From: Platerodrilus igneus
Taxonomy: Eukaryota; Arthropoda; Insecta; Coleoptera; Lycidae
DNA: 64,000 nucleotides
Assembly (NCBI GenBank): GCA_036346225.1
Contig: JARFIW010000139.1
Location: 6,138,001 to 6,202,000, forward strand
Direction of reading: 5' to 3'
Shown piece by piece: positions 1 through 12,307 of the stretch. Position 1 is the stretch's first letter; each line of letters begins with the position of its first letter. The notes under the pieces were generated by a model that made no database searches, was not told the DNA's origin, and saw only the letters and a program-made list of their open reading frames with translations. A program made the position numbers and the translations under genes.

Positions 1-2010
1 GGCTCATAGTAGATCTCAAATAATTTTTAATTATTTTCAGTTTGAATGATCTCTCACCATGAGCAACAGTGACAGGCATCGTTACAAAGATTTGCATGGC
101 TATAGATGAATTCGGGAACATGCTAATTAAGTCACTAGCCACAAGATATTCTAAAACATCTTTGCTCGAATTAGGTTTTTTATAAGTTGACAATATTTCA
201 ATTTCATTGCACAAATCAATTGCAGTAACATCCATTTCTTTTGTTGTTGAATCGGTTAATTTAATTTGTAAATCCATACAACATTTCATTAATTTGTCTA
301 TATCTATAACTAAAGAGTCTAAATTATTTAAAAATCCAAAGTCGTCATTGCACTCATTCAATAGTTGAAATCTATTATTTAATTTTGATACCACGATATC
401 AAGAATATAAGAATAAAAAATTAACTTTAAAATTCAACTTTGGTGATTTGACTGGTTCAACTGTATGTTCATAATAAAAAAAAAATCTTTTTCTTTCTCG
501 GTCTAACCAAGCTTATAGCTGGAAAAACAGTTTTGCAGTCTATATCTCCAGCAATTTCTTTTGCCTCATTATGCAATGCTCCAAAACTACTATCAGATGG
601 TATTTCAATGAAAAAATTCTGGATTTCTTTCAACATTTTGACAGCTTCTGGTAAAATAATTTTAGACATTTGCATGAATTTACTTACAGGATTTATTCTT
701 GATAAAATATTGTACCAAATTACTAGAGAACGCACAAATTTATATGATTTGATTTTATCAATTAGTGACTTAGCAAGGTTTTTTTGTATCGTCCCTCGTT
801 GTGTCATAAAGAAAAAAGAGCATCATAAATTTTTTCTAAATTAAATCTAAGGCTTTTAACGGCATCGATTCTACTCTCCCACCGTGTATCAGATAAAGGT
901 TTCACAGTTAATGTAGGAATGTCTTTTATTAGAATATGCCAATGATAAGTATATGCGGAAAAAAATATATTTTTTGAACAATAGCAAAAAAATTTGTAAC
1001 ATTAGGAGAATTTTTCGCAGCATCATTTACAACTAAATTAAGGCTATGAGTTGCACAAGGGGCAAAAAAGCTCTAGAATTTATATTAAGAATTCTTTTTT
1101 GTAGACCATTATGTTTGCCTTTCATATTGGCGCCGTTGTCATATCCTTGCCCTCGCATGTCCATAATATCTATATTTAATTCTTGTAAATAATTCAGTAA
1201 AAAGGCTGTTAATCCTTCACTAGTGGTATTTGTAACTGGTCAGAGACCTAAAAAATGTTCTCTAATTTCTATATTCTTTGAAATATCATTAATCAAAACA
1301 AATCTAACAACTACGGTTATTTGTTATTCGTGACTAACATCTAATATAATTGAATAATATTTACATAATTTCAATGTTTTGATTACATTTTGTTTAACTT
1401 TTTCACCTATCAGACAAATTAATTCATTTTGGATTTTATCACCTAAATAATGTGGCATATTATTGCTATCTCTTTGAATTCGGCCAATATGTTCCGCATT
1501 ATATTATCGAATTTTGGAATTGATTCTACAAGCTTCAAAAGATTGCCATTACCTGTTTCAAAAAGTTTTTCATTACTTCCTCTAAAAGCTAAATTTTGCC
1601 ATGCTAAATATTGAATGATACAAATGATTCTTTCAATAATTGACGTCTACCTTTTTCCAACTGAATTAAACTTTGGTTGACTGAGTCAACAGTTGTACCA
1701 TTGTCAATAGATTTTTTTAGCTTAACCCACTTCTTAACATTTTCAAAATGTCTCTTACTTTTTTCGTGTCCATTTAAATTTTGCGAAAATGTCGCCAGTC
1801 AGTATAACAATTATCATCACTTAAAAAACTATTATTAGATATTTTAAATAATTTGCAACAAAAACAAAATACAGAATTATTTGACTTATAATAAACTAGC
1901 CATGTTCTAGAAACATTTTCATTATTGCTTAAATTTATAACTTTTTATTGTGTTAGCCATTTTTGATAAAAGTTTGAATATTACTAAAACCAGTTTATCC
2001 TGCTCCATTC
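1..2010 (-). pseudogene. hAT transposase remnant (DUF4371 / ZMYM1-like), runs off the window
   Basis: Reading the minus strand downward from about 1960 gives the usual order of this hAT-derived family in broken frames. First is a TTF-type zinc-finger region (FCFCCKLF near 1860). A block near 1110-1160 reads RGQGYDNGANMKGKHNGLQK. It is followed by THSLNLVVNDAA near 1030-1060. An open segment at 469-807 contains LVIWYNILSRINPVSKFMQ. The C-terminal dimerisation region (VAHGERSFKLKIIKNYLRS) lies at 1-80. Stops and frameshifts separate these blocks, so it is a dead copy. The extreme C-terminus and the left inverted repeat lie outside the window. Family assignment rests on these motifs; the exact right end near 2010 is estimated. 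Confidence 0.8.
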
Positions 2011-2214
2011 CTACTAATATGGAAATCCATCTGATTGAGTTTATAGGCGGTGCTTAATTTAACTAAACTGCAATACAGATCGGCAAAGTAAACGAAACAT
2101 ATTTATATTTCTCGCATGTTTTTGCGTAAGTAGTTTAAGCCACGCATAATGTAACTATTGAATGGACTAAAATACATTAAGTTAACAAACCATTGTATGA
2201 TTAAGTCCTGCAAG

Positions 2215-3130
2215 ACACATTATATGTGTCAGTCCTAGAACTGGGTGAACTTACACTTGTTTCCTATTCTGAGCTAACCTACACATTTCCTTGAAATTTC
2301 CACAGTCTACATCTTTCTTGATTTGTGTGCAATCGTCTAATCTAGGTATACTTCTACCTTTTCTTTTTCTTTTCTCTGTTTCTATTGTATCGCACAGTAT
2401 TCTCTCATGCCTTAGAATGTGTTCAATCATTCTTTTCTCCATATTTTTTTACTGTTTTATACATATTTCTTTAGTCCCTTACTATTTCTATAACCTTTTT
2501 GTTATTAACTTAGTTTGTGGATGATATCTTCATCGTAAGTGTGTAGCACCACATTTCAAAGGCTTCACTCTTCTGTTCGCTTCACCTACTGTCAACGCTT
2601 CAGTACAGCACTATGCTCCACACATATACATTCACCAGTCTTTTTTTGGTTCCATGTTTGTTATCTTCGAACTTAGTAGTTGCGTTTTCTTGTTAAATGC
2701 AGTATGGTCATGTGTTAATCTTTGTTTCATATCTTTTGCACTTTTCCCATCTTGCATTATTTGGCTTTCTACCTAGCAAAAATCATTAACCTCTTGTACA
2801 TTCTAGTTTCCTATTTATATTCTGGTTTTTGACTTATTTTTCTCTTCTTTAGTTTTATATTTTTTAAATTTCATACTGTATCTTTCTGTTAGTACCGTTT
2901 ACTTTTTATTAAGAGCTGCTTTTAACTCTTCTTTGCTCTATGATAATTCCACTGTATTATCTGCGAATTTAAGCATATTAATCGTTTATCCCTGCATAAT
3001 AATTCCAAATGTCTTTCTGCGTTTGACAGTATTCATTATCTCTTCGATATACAAGTTAAAAATTAATGGGGATAATACACATTCCTGTCTCACCCCTTTG
3101 CTAATATTTACGGATTTGTTTTTCTAAGGA
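2215..3130 (-). pseudogene. LINE-A: 3' part of an APE-type non-LTR retrotransposon RT, degraded
   Basis: On the minus strand a FADNTVEL stretch near 2950-2970 matches the FADDT reverse-transcriptase active site with one substitution. It is followed by CVWSIVLY near 2610, KSEAFEMWCY near 2550, and MIEHILRHERIL plus GNFKEMCRLAQNRKQ at 2251-2442. This is the thumb and C-terminal region seen in many insect proteins annotated as endonuclease-reverse transcriptase. At least three stops or frameshifts are visible. The 5' half, including the endonuclease, is absent, as expected for a 5'-truncated LINE insertion. Related tails occur at 16.7-18.7, 26.5 and 63.2 kb. I do not assign a clade beyond APE-type LINE. 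Confidence 0.75.
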
Positions 3131-3149
3131 AATCATAAGTCTTTGACAT

Positions 3150-3990
3150 GCTATGGGGTTATTCATTAAGGTGTTTCAATGCTGTTCAATTTGATCCCTT
3201 AATTCTTGAACAGTGTTCACTTCAGATGAGTACTTTCCCTTTTAGATAACTCTAAATGGTACAATCTAAAGTATTTAATTCGGGTGATAGAAAACGCCAA
3301 TGAATTGGACATCTACACCTCAACCTATCTATTTATTGGGATAATCATCACTAAACCACCTTTAAGGCTGTCTGTCAAAGTGTGGTGATGCCTGTCGTGC
3401 ATGAAATACAACACCTACATTCAACCAAGGACAAATCTTCTAAAATTTCCAATAAATGTTTCTCAAGAAAATCGAGGTATAATTCTCCATTTATATCTGC
3501 ATGGAAAAAATGATATCTGATGAATTAGTTACTTAACATTACCGCCCAAACGCTACTTTTAAATGTGTGCTAGTAATGCTAGTTTGTGTAATCTTGGGAT
3601 TTTCTTCATCCAAGTAATGAGTGTTGTAACAATTAAACATACCTTTTTGAGTAAACTGAGCATCATCTGTAAAAAGTATTTTGTACAGAGAATTTGCATC
3701 ATCATTAATTTTTTCCTGTAAGAATTCATAGAATTTGAGTCTTGTAGGTGGATCGTGAGGCATAAGTTCTTGCACTTGTTTATAACGGCATGAATGTAAT
3801 TGCTGTTCTTTTAGGGTTCTTCATACACCAGCAGATGGTGTGTTCATTTGTAAAGCAATTCTTTTTAGCTACTGGTCGGATCTTGGGCTACTAAATTTAA
3901 AATTTCCTGCTGTCTTTGGACAGTTCTGGCTGATCTAGGTCGGCCCTTATTAATTTTTCTGGGTTTTAAGAATCACAGAACCAGTTTCTC
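3150..3990 (-). pseudogene. mariner-like (IS630-Tc1-mariner) transposase remnant
   Basis: An open segment at 3539-3775 contains RLKFYEFLQEKIND and the catalytic-type motif ILFTDDAQFTQKG, where mariner transposases carry their first aspartate. Just upstream (3776-3970) broken frames give INKGRPRSARTVQRQQEI and RTLKEQQLHSCRYKQVQ, which correspond to the linker and second helix-turn-helix side of the protein. Downstream (3200-3500) a second frame gives NGELYLDFLEKHLLEILEDL and, near 3200, VQELRDQIEQH, typical of the C-terminal part. The central DD region is not intact. Terminal repeats could not be identified by eye. Function is lost; family assignment is fairly secure. Confidence 0.72.
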
Positions 3991-3994
3991 GACA

Positions 3995-4860
3995 TCACAT
4001 TTCCACAGCTAAAACTATTTTCTATCTGGCAACTGCCTGTTAGGGAAATTTTGAGAATAAATTATTGCTGCTCCTGCTGCATTGTCGAAACCTTCTCTTA
4101 AATTTAGTAACATATCAATGTATTCATTATTAGTATAAGTGTCATTATTATTGAAGTATAATTCACAAGTTTATTAACATTCACTGACAGTATTGCTAAT
4201 TACTTATCAAACTACAAAATCATAAATATCTTTATTGACAGGCCTGTCTGTGTGTTTTTAGTTTTGTTATTTCAATTAAATTTGTACTAGGTATTTCAAA
4301 TTATCCAAAAAAGGTTTGTTTGATCATATTTATGCTAGTAATATTTGTTTTTGAGTTATTTTACCACGTTAATAAAACTTTTGTGGATTGTTTAACTTTA
4401 TATAAATATTAGTGTTACAATCCATTCATTAAACTCGAACTATCAAAATTAACCAGATTCTTTATAATACTGATATCTCATCAAATATTAACTTGAAAGA
4501 AGTGAAACCAGGAATATGTTATTTTAAAAAGCATTGCCAATTTAAAAATACAACCAAAAATAAACTTTAAACATTGTCGTGCGAAATAGTGGTAGTTATG
4601 GGGTCACATACTATTGCTGTATGCGACTGGCTAAAGTACATAAACGAATTTGTCCGCAGTTATGTGTCTTTTGTTTCAGTTACACTCTGCTAAATTTAAG
4701 AAAAAAAATCGTACTACTTTCAAAGTAATGGGAAATAATCATTTTTTAACTTTAATGCCCTGTAACACAAAAATGAAGGATCCTAGCACATATGTTTATT
4801 ACTTATTACTTATTTTTTAGATTTCTATGGGCTATATCATTTATACCATGTTCTTTTGAA
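3995..4860. other. no gene recognised
   Basis: AT-rich sequence with no ORF longer than background and no motif I can name. It probably contains transposon flanks and old host intergenic DNA. Confidence 0.5.
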
Positions 4861-4899
4861 GCAAAAGCTTTATAATGACATTCAGTCCTTTGCTCCCCC

Positions 4900-6317
4900 C
4901 CCCCTCCGGCCGTTTTATAAAGATTATGAAGGTAAGTGACATTTTTAAATTCTTGTGATAATTACAATTTGGTAGAAACTTTTCTGCAGTAGTGCGATGG
5001 CACTGCTGGTAAATATTTAATATAATTGCGAATGCAATTTAGAACATCTTCCATTTCCAGTATAAATTATTGGCGACGACTTTTGCCTTCATTAATGAAA
5101 TGTGAACAGTCGATAGCTAGACTGTTTGACTCTTTTTCTCTTACCTCCATTTTTGAGACATTACCACAAGCCTGCCTCCATGTCTTTACAGATCTAAACT
5201 CCAATAATGGTCAAAAATCTTTGTTCTTCTTTTTTCAGTAGTTTCTTCACATTTAAATTCATACTTATTGTTTTGCTCTGTCGCATATATCTCTTACCTT
5301 TTTGAAGTAATACTGTTTTCTCATTCCTTCTATTGTTTATTTTCTTTATAGCCTTATTGCCTACACGTTCATCTACTTGTTTGTTAAGTATGTCATTATT
5401 TTTATTTGAAATATTTCAATCCGAATCGGAGTCATTGCCTGGCAAACCTTTCCACGAAGATGAATCCTATTCAAAATCAATTATCTACATAGTCATCCAG
5501 CTAAAATCAATAAATTTTATCTTGGTCCTTTTAGGACGTGTTTGATAAACCTTAATGGGGCATGCAACATAATTGTGGTGTTTACTATTTTTTTATAGAC
5601 GCTTCTGTTTCGACAGAACATACTTGTCAGCCAATATTTTCAGTAAACATATTTTGATTGTTATAATAGTTGTATTGGACTACACAAATACTATATTGTG
5701 TTTTTCTGGCTCTGCATAAATCATTTGTTCTTCATTCTTATTGATACAACTAGAAGCTACATTAGTGTCATGAGCAAGCACTTTGTTTTCTTTTTCCAGC
5801 ACGTCTTCAGCAAACATGCTCTTACCAGTGAAGTCAGTAGTAATAATAGACTCTGCATCGTTTGTACCATTATGCACTATTTCTTGTATTGGAAACACAA
5901 AAGATGGTGTATTTTCATCTATTTCAAGAAGCAAAGATTCGGAATACATCTTTTGTTATAAGTATTTATCACGATATTAAAATTATTATTAAACAAGAAT
6001 GTAGGTTGAATACTTTCAAGATTTCTCAGAGTATTATTTGAACATAAACATTTAGGTACAACTTCCTTCTGAATAGTTTCAGAATGTACATGAATGTTTC
6101 TGGACGAATCTTTTTTTATTTGTTTTGTACCTATTTGTTTATCAGGTGTTAGTGTATATAGAATCTGAATTTCGTGTATTGGTATAGAATTCAAAACTGA
6201 TAAATTATTTGAAGAATGAGATTTTGGATTTATATTTGATGCATAAAAAAATGCATCAACGAACATTTTTGTTAGTATAGGAATAATTTCTAAGATTGTC
6301 CGTTTCTTGATTGTCAT
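4900..6317 (-). pseudogene. remnant of an unnamed insect repeat-encoded protein family
   Basis: Reading the minus strand downward gives pieces of one protein. Ser/Thr/Asn-rich segments lie at 5919-6317 and 5680-5949, overlapping in different frames, so a frameshift lies near 5940. An acidic GLPGNDSDSD piece is near 5430. A basic run RRNEKTVLLQKGKRY lies near 5300. HYWSLDL is near 5190, and ILNCIRNYIKYLPAVPSHYCRK lies between 4980 and 5060 (quoted here only as a landmark). The order basic linker, Y/FW-L motif, and ..IKxxPxxxSHYxR resembles a widespread but uncharacterised insect family usually annotated only as uncharacterized protein and probably transposon-borne. I cannot name a catalytic domain. 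Many stops; not functional. Confidence 0.5.
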
Positions 6318-6319
6318 AG

Positions 6320-7200
6320 TTTTCTAAAGAACTACCAACAGCCAAGTTTAAAATCTTGCAATTTCCTTTATTTCTTCGGATAGTTATATTTGTCTGTAAA
6401 CAACAGAAATGTAATTACTCTTAGTTTGAATATTAATCGGTTTCTTCATTTCATAAAACCTTTTGTAAGTGAAAACACAATGCTAAATCTTATAACCAAC
6501 TATTGTGCTGTTTAAACCAGGAGATTATCTAAATATAAACAAATTTTAATGGGATTCCAGGAGTTGCATACTATTTTGCTTTCAAATATTGGCTAATTAA
6601 TGATAAATAATAGTTAGTAAGCAAATTGTTATTTAAAACAATACTTGCCTTAAAACAAGTTTACACAAACTAACTTGTAATTTTCGCCAAAATAATTAAT
6701 ACACTTTAACTTACAATGACTGATAAGTACTGAACCACTACACTGGCAGGAGTTCTATTTCTGGTTTACAAGAAACATAAAATGCAGTTTTTGTAATTGA
6801 TAACATAACTGACATTCTAGTAAATTATAACAAATGTTTAAAATAAGGTAAGCATGAAACATCTTTTTTTTGGGTCTAATTAATTACCTAAGGACATTGA
6901 CCTAAGATAATATGATTACTTAAGTCATTGTAAATATATCTATGAAGAATCCAAATGTAGGAGAATATCCTAAGCACCAAAAAAGTTCAACTTAATTATA
7001 TCACAAAACAATTGAAACTACCACACTGTTATGCTTGAGTGAGGTAAACAACTTATTCGTCGATGTTCTGCCCCAAACGAATTTGAAAAATAGCTTAATA
7101 TGTAGCTTCCTTTAAGACACGCTTCCTTTACAAAACGAAGAAGAAGTGTTGCTTAGACTAAGACGCGTTAAAAATTATGGTAAATAATCAGACAACTTAA
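6320..7200. other. no gene recognised
   Basis: AT-rich DNA with short ORFs only. Nothing recognisable on either strand. Confidence 0.5.
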
Positions 7201-7203
7201 GTG

Positions 7204-7500
7204 TCATACAAAGCAGGGACTTGAATAATTCCTAACAAATACATCAAACAAAATATAAGTAATTGCTTCATAAGTAAATGAAAAAGATCTATTTGAATAG
7301 TCTAATGGAAATGCAATATTTTTCAATTGTACTGGTCCTATTTCTAGAATAGACATTTTAATATTATCTGATAAAACTTGCGGCCAAAGAGCTGGATCTT
7401 TCAATCTTTCCATACCAGCATTATCAGCAGCAGCTTCTGTTGGTGAAGGTGGATCTGTCGTGTTATGCGCATCTGCTTCGGATTTCTTATTTTCTTAGCA
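7204..7500 (-). pseudogene. hAT (ZMYM/DUF4371-type) N-terminal TTF zinc-finger fragment
   Basis: The minus-strand frame reads TTDPPSPTEAAADN upstream of the 7204-7413 segment. That segment starts RLKDPALWPQVL and continues with GPVQLKNIAFPLDYSNRSF. The DPxxWP ... GPxQ ... FPxDxxxRSF pattern is the entry into the TTF zinc finger of ZMYM1/ZMYM5-like hAT-derived proteins. The finger itself and the rest of the transposase are missing, so this is a short fragment. It faces the same way as the remnant at 1-2010 but is separated from it by three other elements. Whether both came from one insertion cannot be decided. Confidence 0.65.
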
Positions 7501-7659
7501 CAGTCTTATTTGTAGATTTTTCATATACGTGTCCTTGTTTAACTCCAGCTGTTCTTCCACTTCCAGACTTGATGATGGTTGTGCTGCTGCAGTCGTGGTA
7601 GATACAATAATTTTTTTGAAAACATTCTTTTTTGATACTTAAAGCCGGAAAGTTTTTCT

Positions 7660-10140
7660 ACCATCAGCTATCTGAATCAAGCACAAAAAGCTTTAAGAAT
7701 AGGGAAACGGACAAATAAAAATAAAAATTTAAAAGTATAAAATAGGGAAAAACGAAAAATACTTACGTTTTAAAACTTTAAACAGCATGCAATAAACTTA
7801 GTCTAGAACACTAAACTTGATTACAACTTCCAGCCCTTTTATCTGCTTATATTAGTTCAATATAATACTATAGTCAATGGCAAGCTCAACTAAACTATAA
7901 CTTCTGTTTTCCATTATAAATTTCAAAGTTTGTTATCATAAGAAGGCGTGCAGGTGCAGAGCAGAAATGATCGATAAAGCACAAATACAATACTTCCTTA
8001 TTGTTTTTGTCTTTAAAGTGCGCCGCCTTATGTAACTGATTTCGCCGAATCTATATAGATTCGTATTTCATAATGCTGCACTATAGTGAAGTGATAAAGT
8101 GGAAATCTTGTGCCTGCAGCTTGCACTGTCATCATAATCACTGTGTATAACTCTTTTATATTTATAGCAATAATCGGCACGGATATGTTTATAATAAAAA
8201 TAAATTATAAGTAATAAGTTATTCAATGCTTGCCCACTTGCCAAAAATGCAGTATCTTGTATATCAAGTTCCCGTTATATAAAATAAGTCAAAACATATC
8301 GAGTGATATGAGTATAATGTAGTAAATGCTATGAGCTTTTATTTAAAATATTTGAAGCAGACATGAATGTGCACGTATAATTTAATTTGAAAATAATAAT
8401 AGAGAATAAACTTAGACATAACGTTAGTAATGGCGATTTTTACTCTTTATGTATAAGTACATGGCCCAATTTCTCTATTTTTACTTTGCCGCCCCTAGTA
8501 GGTTGCCGCACGGGTGCTGTGAACCCGTTGCACCCCAAGTACGGTGTGGCTGTGCGTCTAGGGGTCTATTTAGAACTTCAAGGGGTCCATGTTAGCGAAA
8601 ACAATAATTGGGAGTGTATAAGATGCAAATGGGGGTGTACTTGACTCTTCATACATAAAATAATTACATAACACAGATAGTACCTATATATCTATGTATA
8701 TTTTCTTATAATAGACATATAAATTACCTATGAAGTAAAAATGTTTGAAATAATAAATGTTTATGAAACATGATGAACATTTGAAACTAGATTTAAGGAA
8801 GTTTGTAACTCTATGCTTTAATCATGGGAAAATTCGAGATCGATGATGGGATCATTTCCTGTCGACGGCCAACCAACAACATATCACTTTGAATTTTAAT
8901 TAATGCTAATAGTTAGAATATTCTCTTAAATTTAATCAACGTATTTCGTTTTACTTATAATTATTGTTATACTTTTGTTATTAAATTTTAAGTTATTATT
9001 TTCTTACATATCAAACTGTTTAAGAATTAAGTACATTTCATAAAAGTAGTCTATTTGCTTTGTGGTCGCAACACTTAACGTTTAAAAACTTGCACATTTG
9101 ATACTAGTATCGATATGTTATGTGCATACAGTGCTTATCCAGGCTTGTACTAGAGCTTTGTGAGGACAGCACAGACTTGTACCAATTGTACTTGTATGGA
9201 CTTCTTAATTTTTCTATATCAATTATGAGTGTCAGAGACAAACACTGTTCATTTGATTTTGTAATTTTGAAAAGAAAAGTGGTAAGCAAATATTTTTAAA
9301 GATTTAAATAGGTAGTTAGGTCTGTCACAGTGGTTTTTCTCGAAAATTATGTAACATAGGAATTTGAAATTTGGCACAAAGCTAGGTCTTTATGGTGCGC
9401 ACATATATCGACAGTCAGAAAATGGAAAAAAAATATTTTTAGATTAAAATGGCAAGGGTTAATTCGGTCAAAGGAAAAAAATTTTTAATAAATATATCGT
9501 GTGATGTATCATTTGAAAGAGGATTCTAAAAGGCTTCTGAAAATATTTTTTATAATTTTTGGTTCAGTAGTCTTCATGATATAGCTCAAAATGTGCCAAA
9601 AATGATCTCCCCCTTGTTCTCCTACATTTCCAAAGCTAAAATTTTGATTTTAATAGGGATAGTAGGTATTGAGTCATAGATTTTTGGAAAACTGCAGGTT
9701 TTTTTGACAGTGTAATAGTTGGGGGGAAAAATTTTTTAAACACGTAATAGACAACGTATTTACTAATGTACCGGTACAATGTTGGACAATATATTCATTT
9801 TTCAGTTATCACTATAAAATTTGGATAAGATATAAATATACATAAAAAATAAAAACGGCTTAATTTGGTTTATTGATTGCTCACTGTAGTATTGGTACGG
9901 AACTAATAGTGCAAACTCGACTCGCTCTGAGCTAACTTTTTTTTGTAGTTCTTCCGATTGTATAGATACGCCGATCATAACTTGATATAATAGTACTTCA
10001 ATATTCAAATCAACCACAATTTCATGAGCGTTCTTTAATAGTCTCTTCCAAAGTTTTAGCAGTCGGCATTATATATTTCTCTAACTTTAAAAACAAGATT
10101 CTATGGTACATGATTCTTCTGTACATACATACAAACGATA
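7660..10140. other. no gene; GC patch at 8490-8640 and low-complexity flanks
   Basis: Mostly AT-rich. A 150-bp patch at 8490-8640 is clearly GC-richer than its surroundings and carries GCCGCCCCTAGTAGG near its left edge, which resembles the ends of some non-autonomous DNA transposons, but I could not pair it with a partner repeat. The block at 9320-9740 resembles a diffuse insect repeat with long A and T runs. No coding evidence. Confidence 0.4.
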
Positions 10141-10148
10141 TTTAAAAA

Positions 10149-10424
10149 TTAAATTAAAATAAGGTTTTCACAAGGAATCAATTTTGAATGCCAGGTCTTA
10201 TTATATTTAAATAGCTTAATTTTTGTCCACTGATAACTAAACATGACCGAATCTAAAAAATATATAGACAGTACAGTGTTATTTAAATTTGGCTTCATTT
10301 CATTATTATCGCACAAACGATTGCACTTGAAGGGAAGGCACTTCAAATCTTTGCTTGCTTTATCAGAGTGACATCTTCTCAGATGATCCTCTATCTTGGA
10401 AGGTTTCGTAGAGTCATTGCTCAA
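10149..10424 (-). pseudogene. ZBED-type (hAT) zinc-finger fragment, minus-strand arm
   Basis: The open segment begins with SNDSTKPSKIEDHLRRCHSD and continues with KASKDLKCLPF. This is the C-terminal half of a BED-like zinc finger as in ZBED5/FAM200/SCAND3-type hAT-derived proteins (pattern xNDSMKPSKLxxHLxxxH). After about 30 residues it loses similarity. The same motif recurs on the opposite strand only about 60 bp away at 10478-10570, so it is one arm of an inverted duplication. Confidence 0.6.
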
Positions 10425-10570
10425 AACTTTGTTGCATAAAAGGTATATAATAAAGGCAATCGTTTGTGCGATTATTTATTTATTAAATGACTCTATGAAA
10501 CTTTTCAAGCTAGAGAATCATCTCATAAGGGGTAACTCTGATAAAACAAGCAAAGATTTGAAGTGCTTTC
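10305..10570. repeat. imperfect inverted repeat formed by two copies of the ZBED finger
   Basis: ATCGCACAAACGATTGC at 10308-10324 is the exact reverse complement of a block near 10458-10474. The coding-side arms (about 10330-10424 minus, 10478-10570 plus) each encode the NDSxKxxKxExHL motif. The two arms therefore face away from each other around a spacer of some 30-60 bp. Confidence 0.6.
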
Positions 10571-11640
10571 AAATACTTAAAGACAAACTTCACAAGAGAT
10601 CCAAATGTTGCTTTGACATCACCAAGAAACAATGCTAGTTTGCAGACGTCTTACAATATCTTCGCTACTTATAGCATAATCTGGAAAACTGCACACTATC
10701 TGGGAACAATTAATTTTGCCGGTCATTGAAGAGATTTTAAGAACTGTTCTACACAAATTTGTATATGATGTAATTAAAAAGATTCTTTTGAGCAACAACA
10801 TAGTTCAAAGAGGTATTCATGAAATGAGTTAGGACATCTAAAATTTGTTGTGTAAATACCTGCAAATGATCCGATTCTTTATATAATTGGACAAGTCAAT
10901 GTTACATGGTAATGAAGCATTATCTTTCTACATGTTTGTTTTGTTATGGCCCAAGAAATCCATGAACAACTGTTCTCTGCGAGAACTTCGACAGCAAACA
11001 CTAAAAGCAAATCAATATGTAATGTTTTGAGATATTACTTCATGAAAAAGCTATTCCTTTATGAAATATAATATCAGAATCAGTAGATGGAACACCAACC
11101 ATGCTTGGACGTTGTTGTGGATTAACGAGTCATTTAAATCAAAATCAATCTGGGGTGTTTGCAATTTTCCCAGTTTCTCAATCTGTCACACACATAATGC
11201 CAGGATGATGATGTATTGACCTAAGTTCGAAATTTAAATATGCTTTACACAAACTTTGAAACTAGATTTGTTTTGACTATGGAAATACTACAGTGGATTA
11301 TCCATCCATATGGCGATGTTAAAGGGATGAATAGCATATTACAATAAGAACTGATCAGAATAAGCACTAACGAATAACTTAAGGTACAATTTAGTAAGAG
11401 GTATCCACAATTTTGGCTTCAGAGAGACATACCTATTACTTATCCCGCATTGTGGACTATCCCGAGAAGGCTTTGATAGCTTTTCAATCTTCATATCTCA
11501 TAGAAAGGGGTGTTAGCACGGTCATCAATCTTCTTACAAAAAAGAAATAGATTAGAAATCATCAATTGAGGAGATTTAAAGTTAAAGCTAACTAAACTGA
11601 AGCCAAACATTGAAAATTTGTTATAGCATCAGGCTCGTCT
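10440..11640 (+). pseudogene. ZBED5/Buster-like hAT transposase pseudogene
   Basis: Broken + strand frames follow a ZBED5-type protein from end to end. The BED finger remnant (NDSMKLFKLENHL) is at 10480. A region near 10630-10830 is close to ASLQTSYNIFATYS, then the NNIVQRG and HEM stretches. VDGTPTMLGRCCGLTSHL near 11085-11145 is the region that carries the catalytic aspartate in this family. PITYPALW lies near 11430 and SSYLIERGVSTVINLLTKK near 11490-11550, the C-terminal dimerisation motif. The total is much shorter than a full ZBED5-like protein (about 600-700 residues), so there are internal deletions as well as stops. Inactive. Confidence 0.75.
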
Positions 11641-11644
11641 CTCT

Positions 11645-12200
11645 TATTAAAAGCATTAATTTTTGTGTAGTTATTTTATGTTATAATTTTGCTAGATTTG
11701 CATTTTGTGCCGTTTTAATTAATAAATCTATAAAACTTAACCTGTGTTTTTTTAACTTTGTCATTGTTCAGTTAACCCTATCAAAGTGAGTACCAGAGTG
11801 TCAACTGTCAAAAACACATTTGAAGTTGATGAATTTGTAACAATTCAGTATTAGAAAGACCGGAGAGGGGGGTCTACCCAAAACAGAGAAAGTTGGCACG
11901 AGGCCTAAGAGATAAAAAATTTGGGGATCTCTACCATATACCATATTATGAACTTTTAACTAGGTCAGGAACAACAGCTAGCACAACGTAACAAATTTAA
12001 ATTCAAAAATTGTTTTATTATTAAAGCGTACAAAAGAAATATGAAGGTTTGCTACAGTGGTAATTTAATTACTTTAGTTATTAATTAATTGGTTATTATA
12101 ACTTTTTAACCACAAAAATTATTAAAATACTAAATACTTATTTTAACCACTAAGTGATCCTCATCAGTAGCAAAATTAACATACAGCATAAACCGCGATA
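11645..12200. other. no gene recognised
   Basis: AT-rich DNA between the ZBED pseudogene and LINE-B, with no similarity that I recognise. Confidence 0.45.
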
Positions 12201-12307
12201 GATAAGTAAGTAAGTAGATTTATTGCATAACTCAATATAGGTTAATAAAGTATAAAACAAAATATTACACTATAAAGCAAATTATTAAAATACAGTTAAT
12301 AATATAA

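Noticed and set aside
5026..5241. Plus-strand ORF of 71 codons
   Set aside because: It is a shadow of the minus-strand remnant described at 4900-6317.
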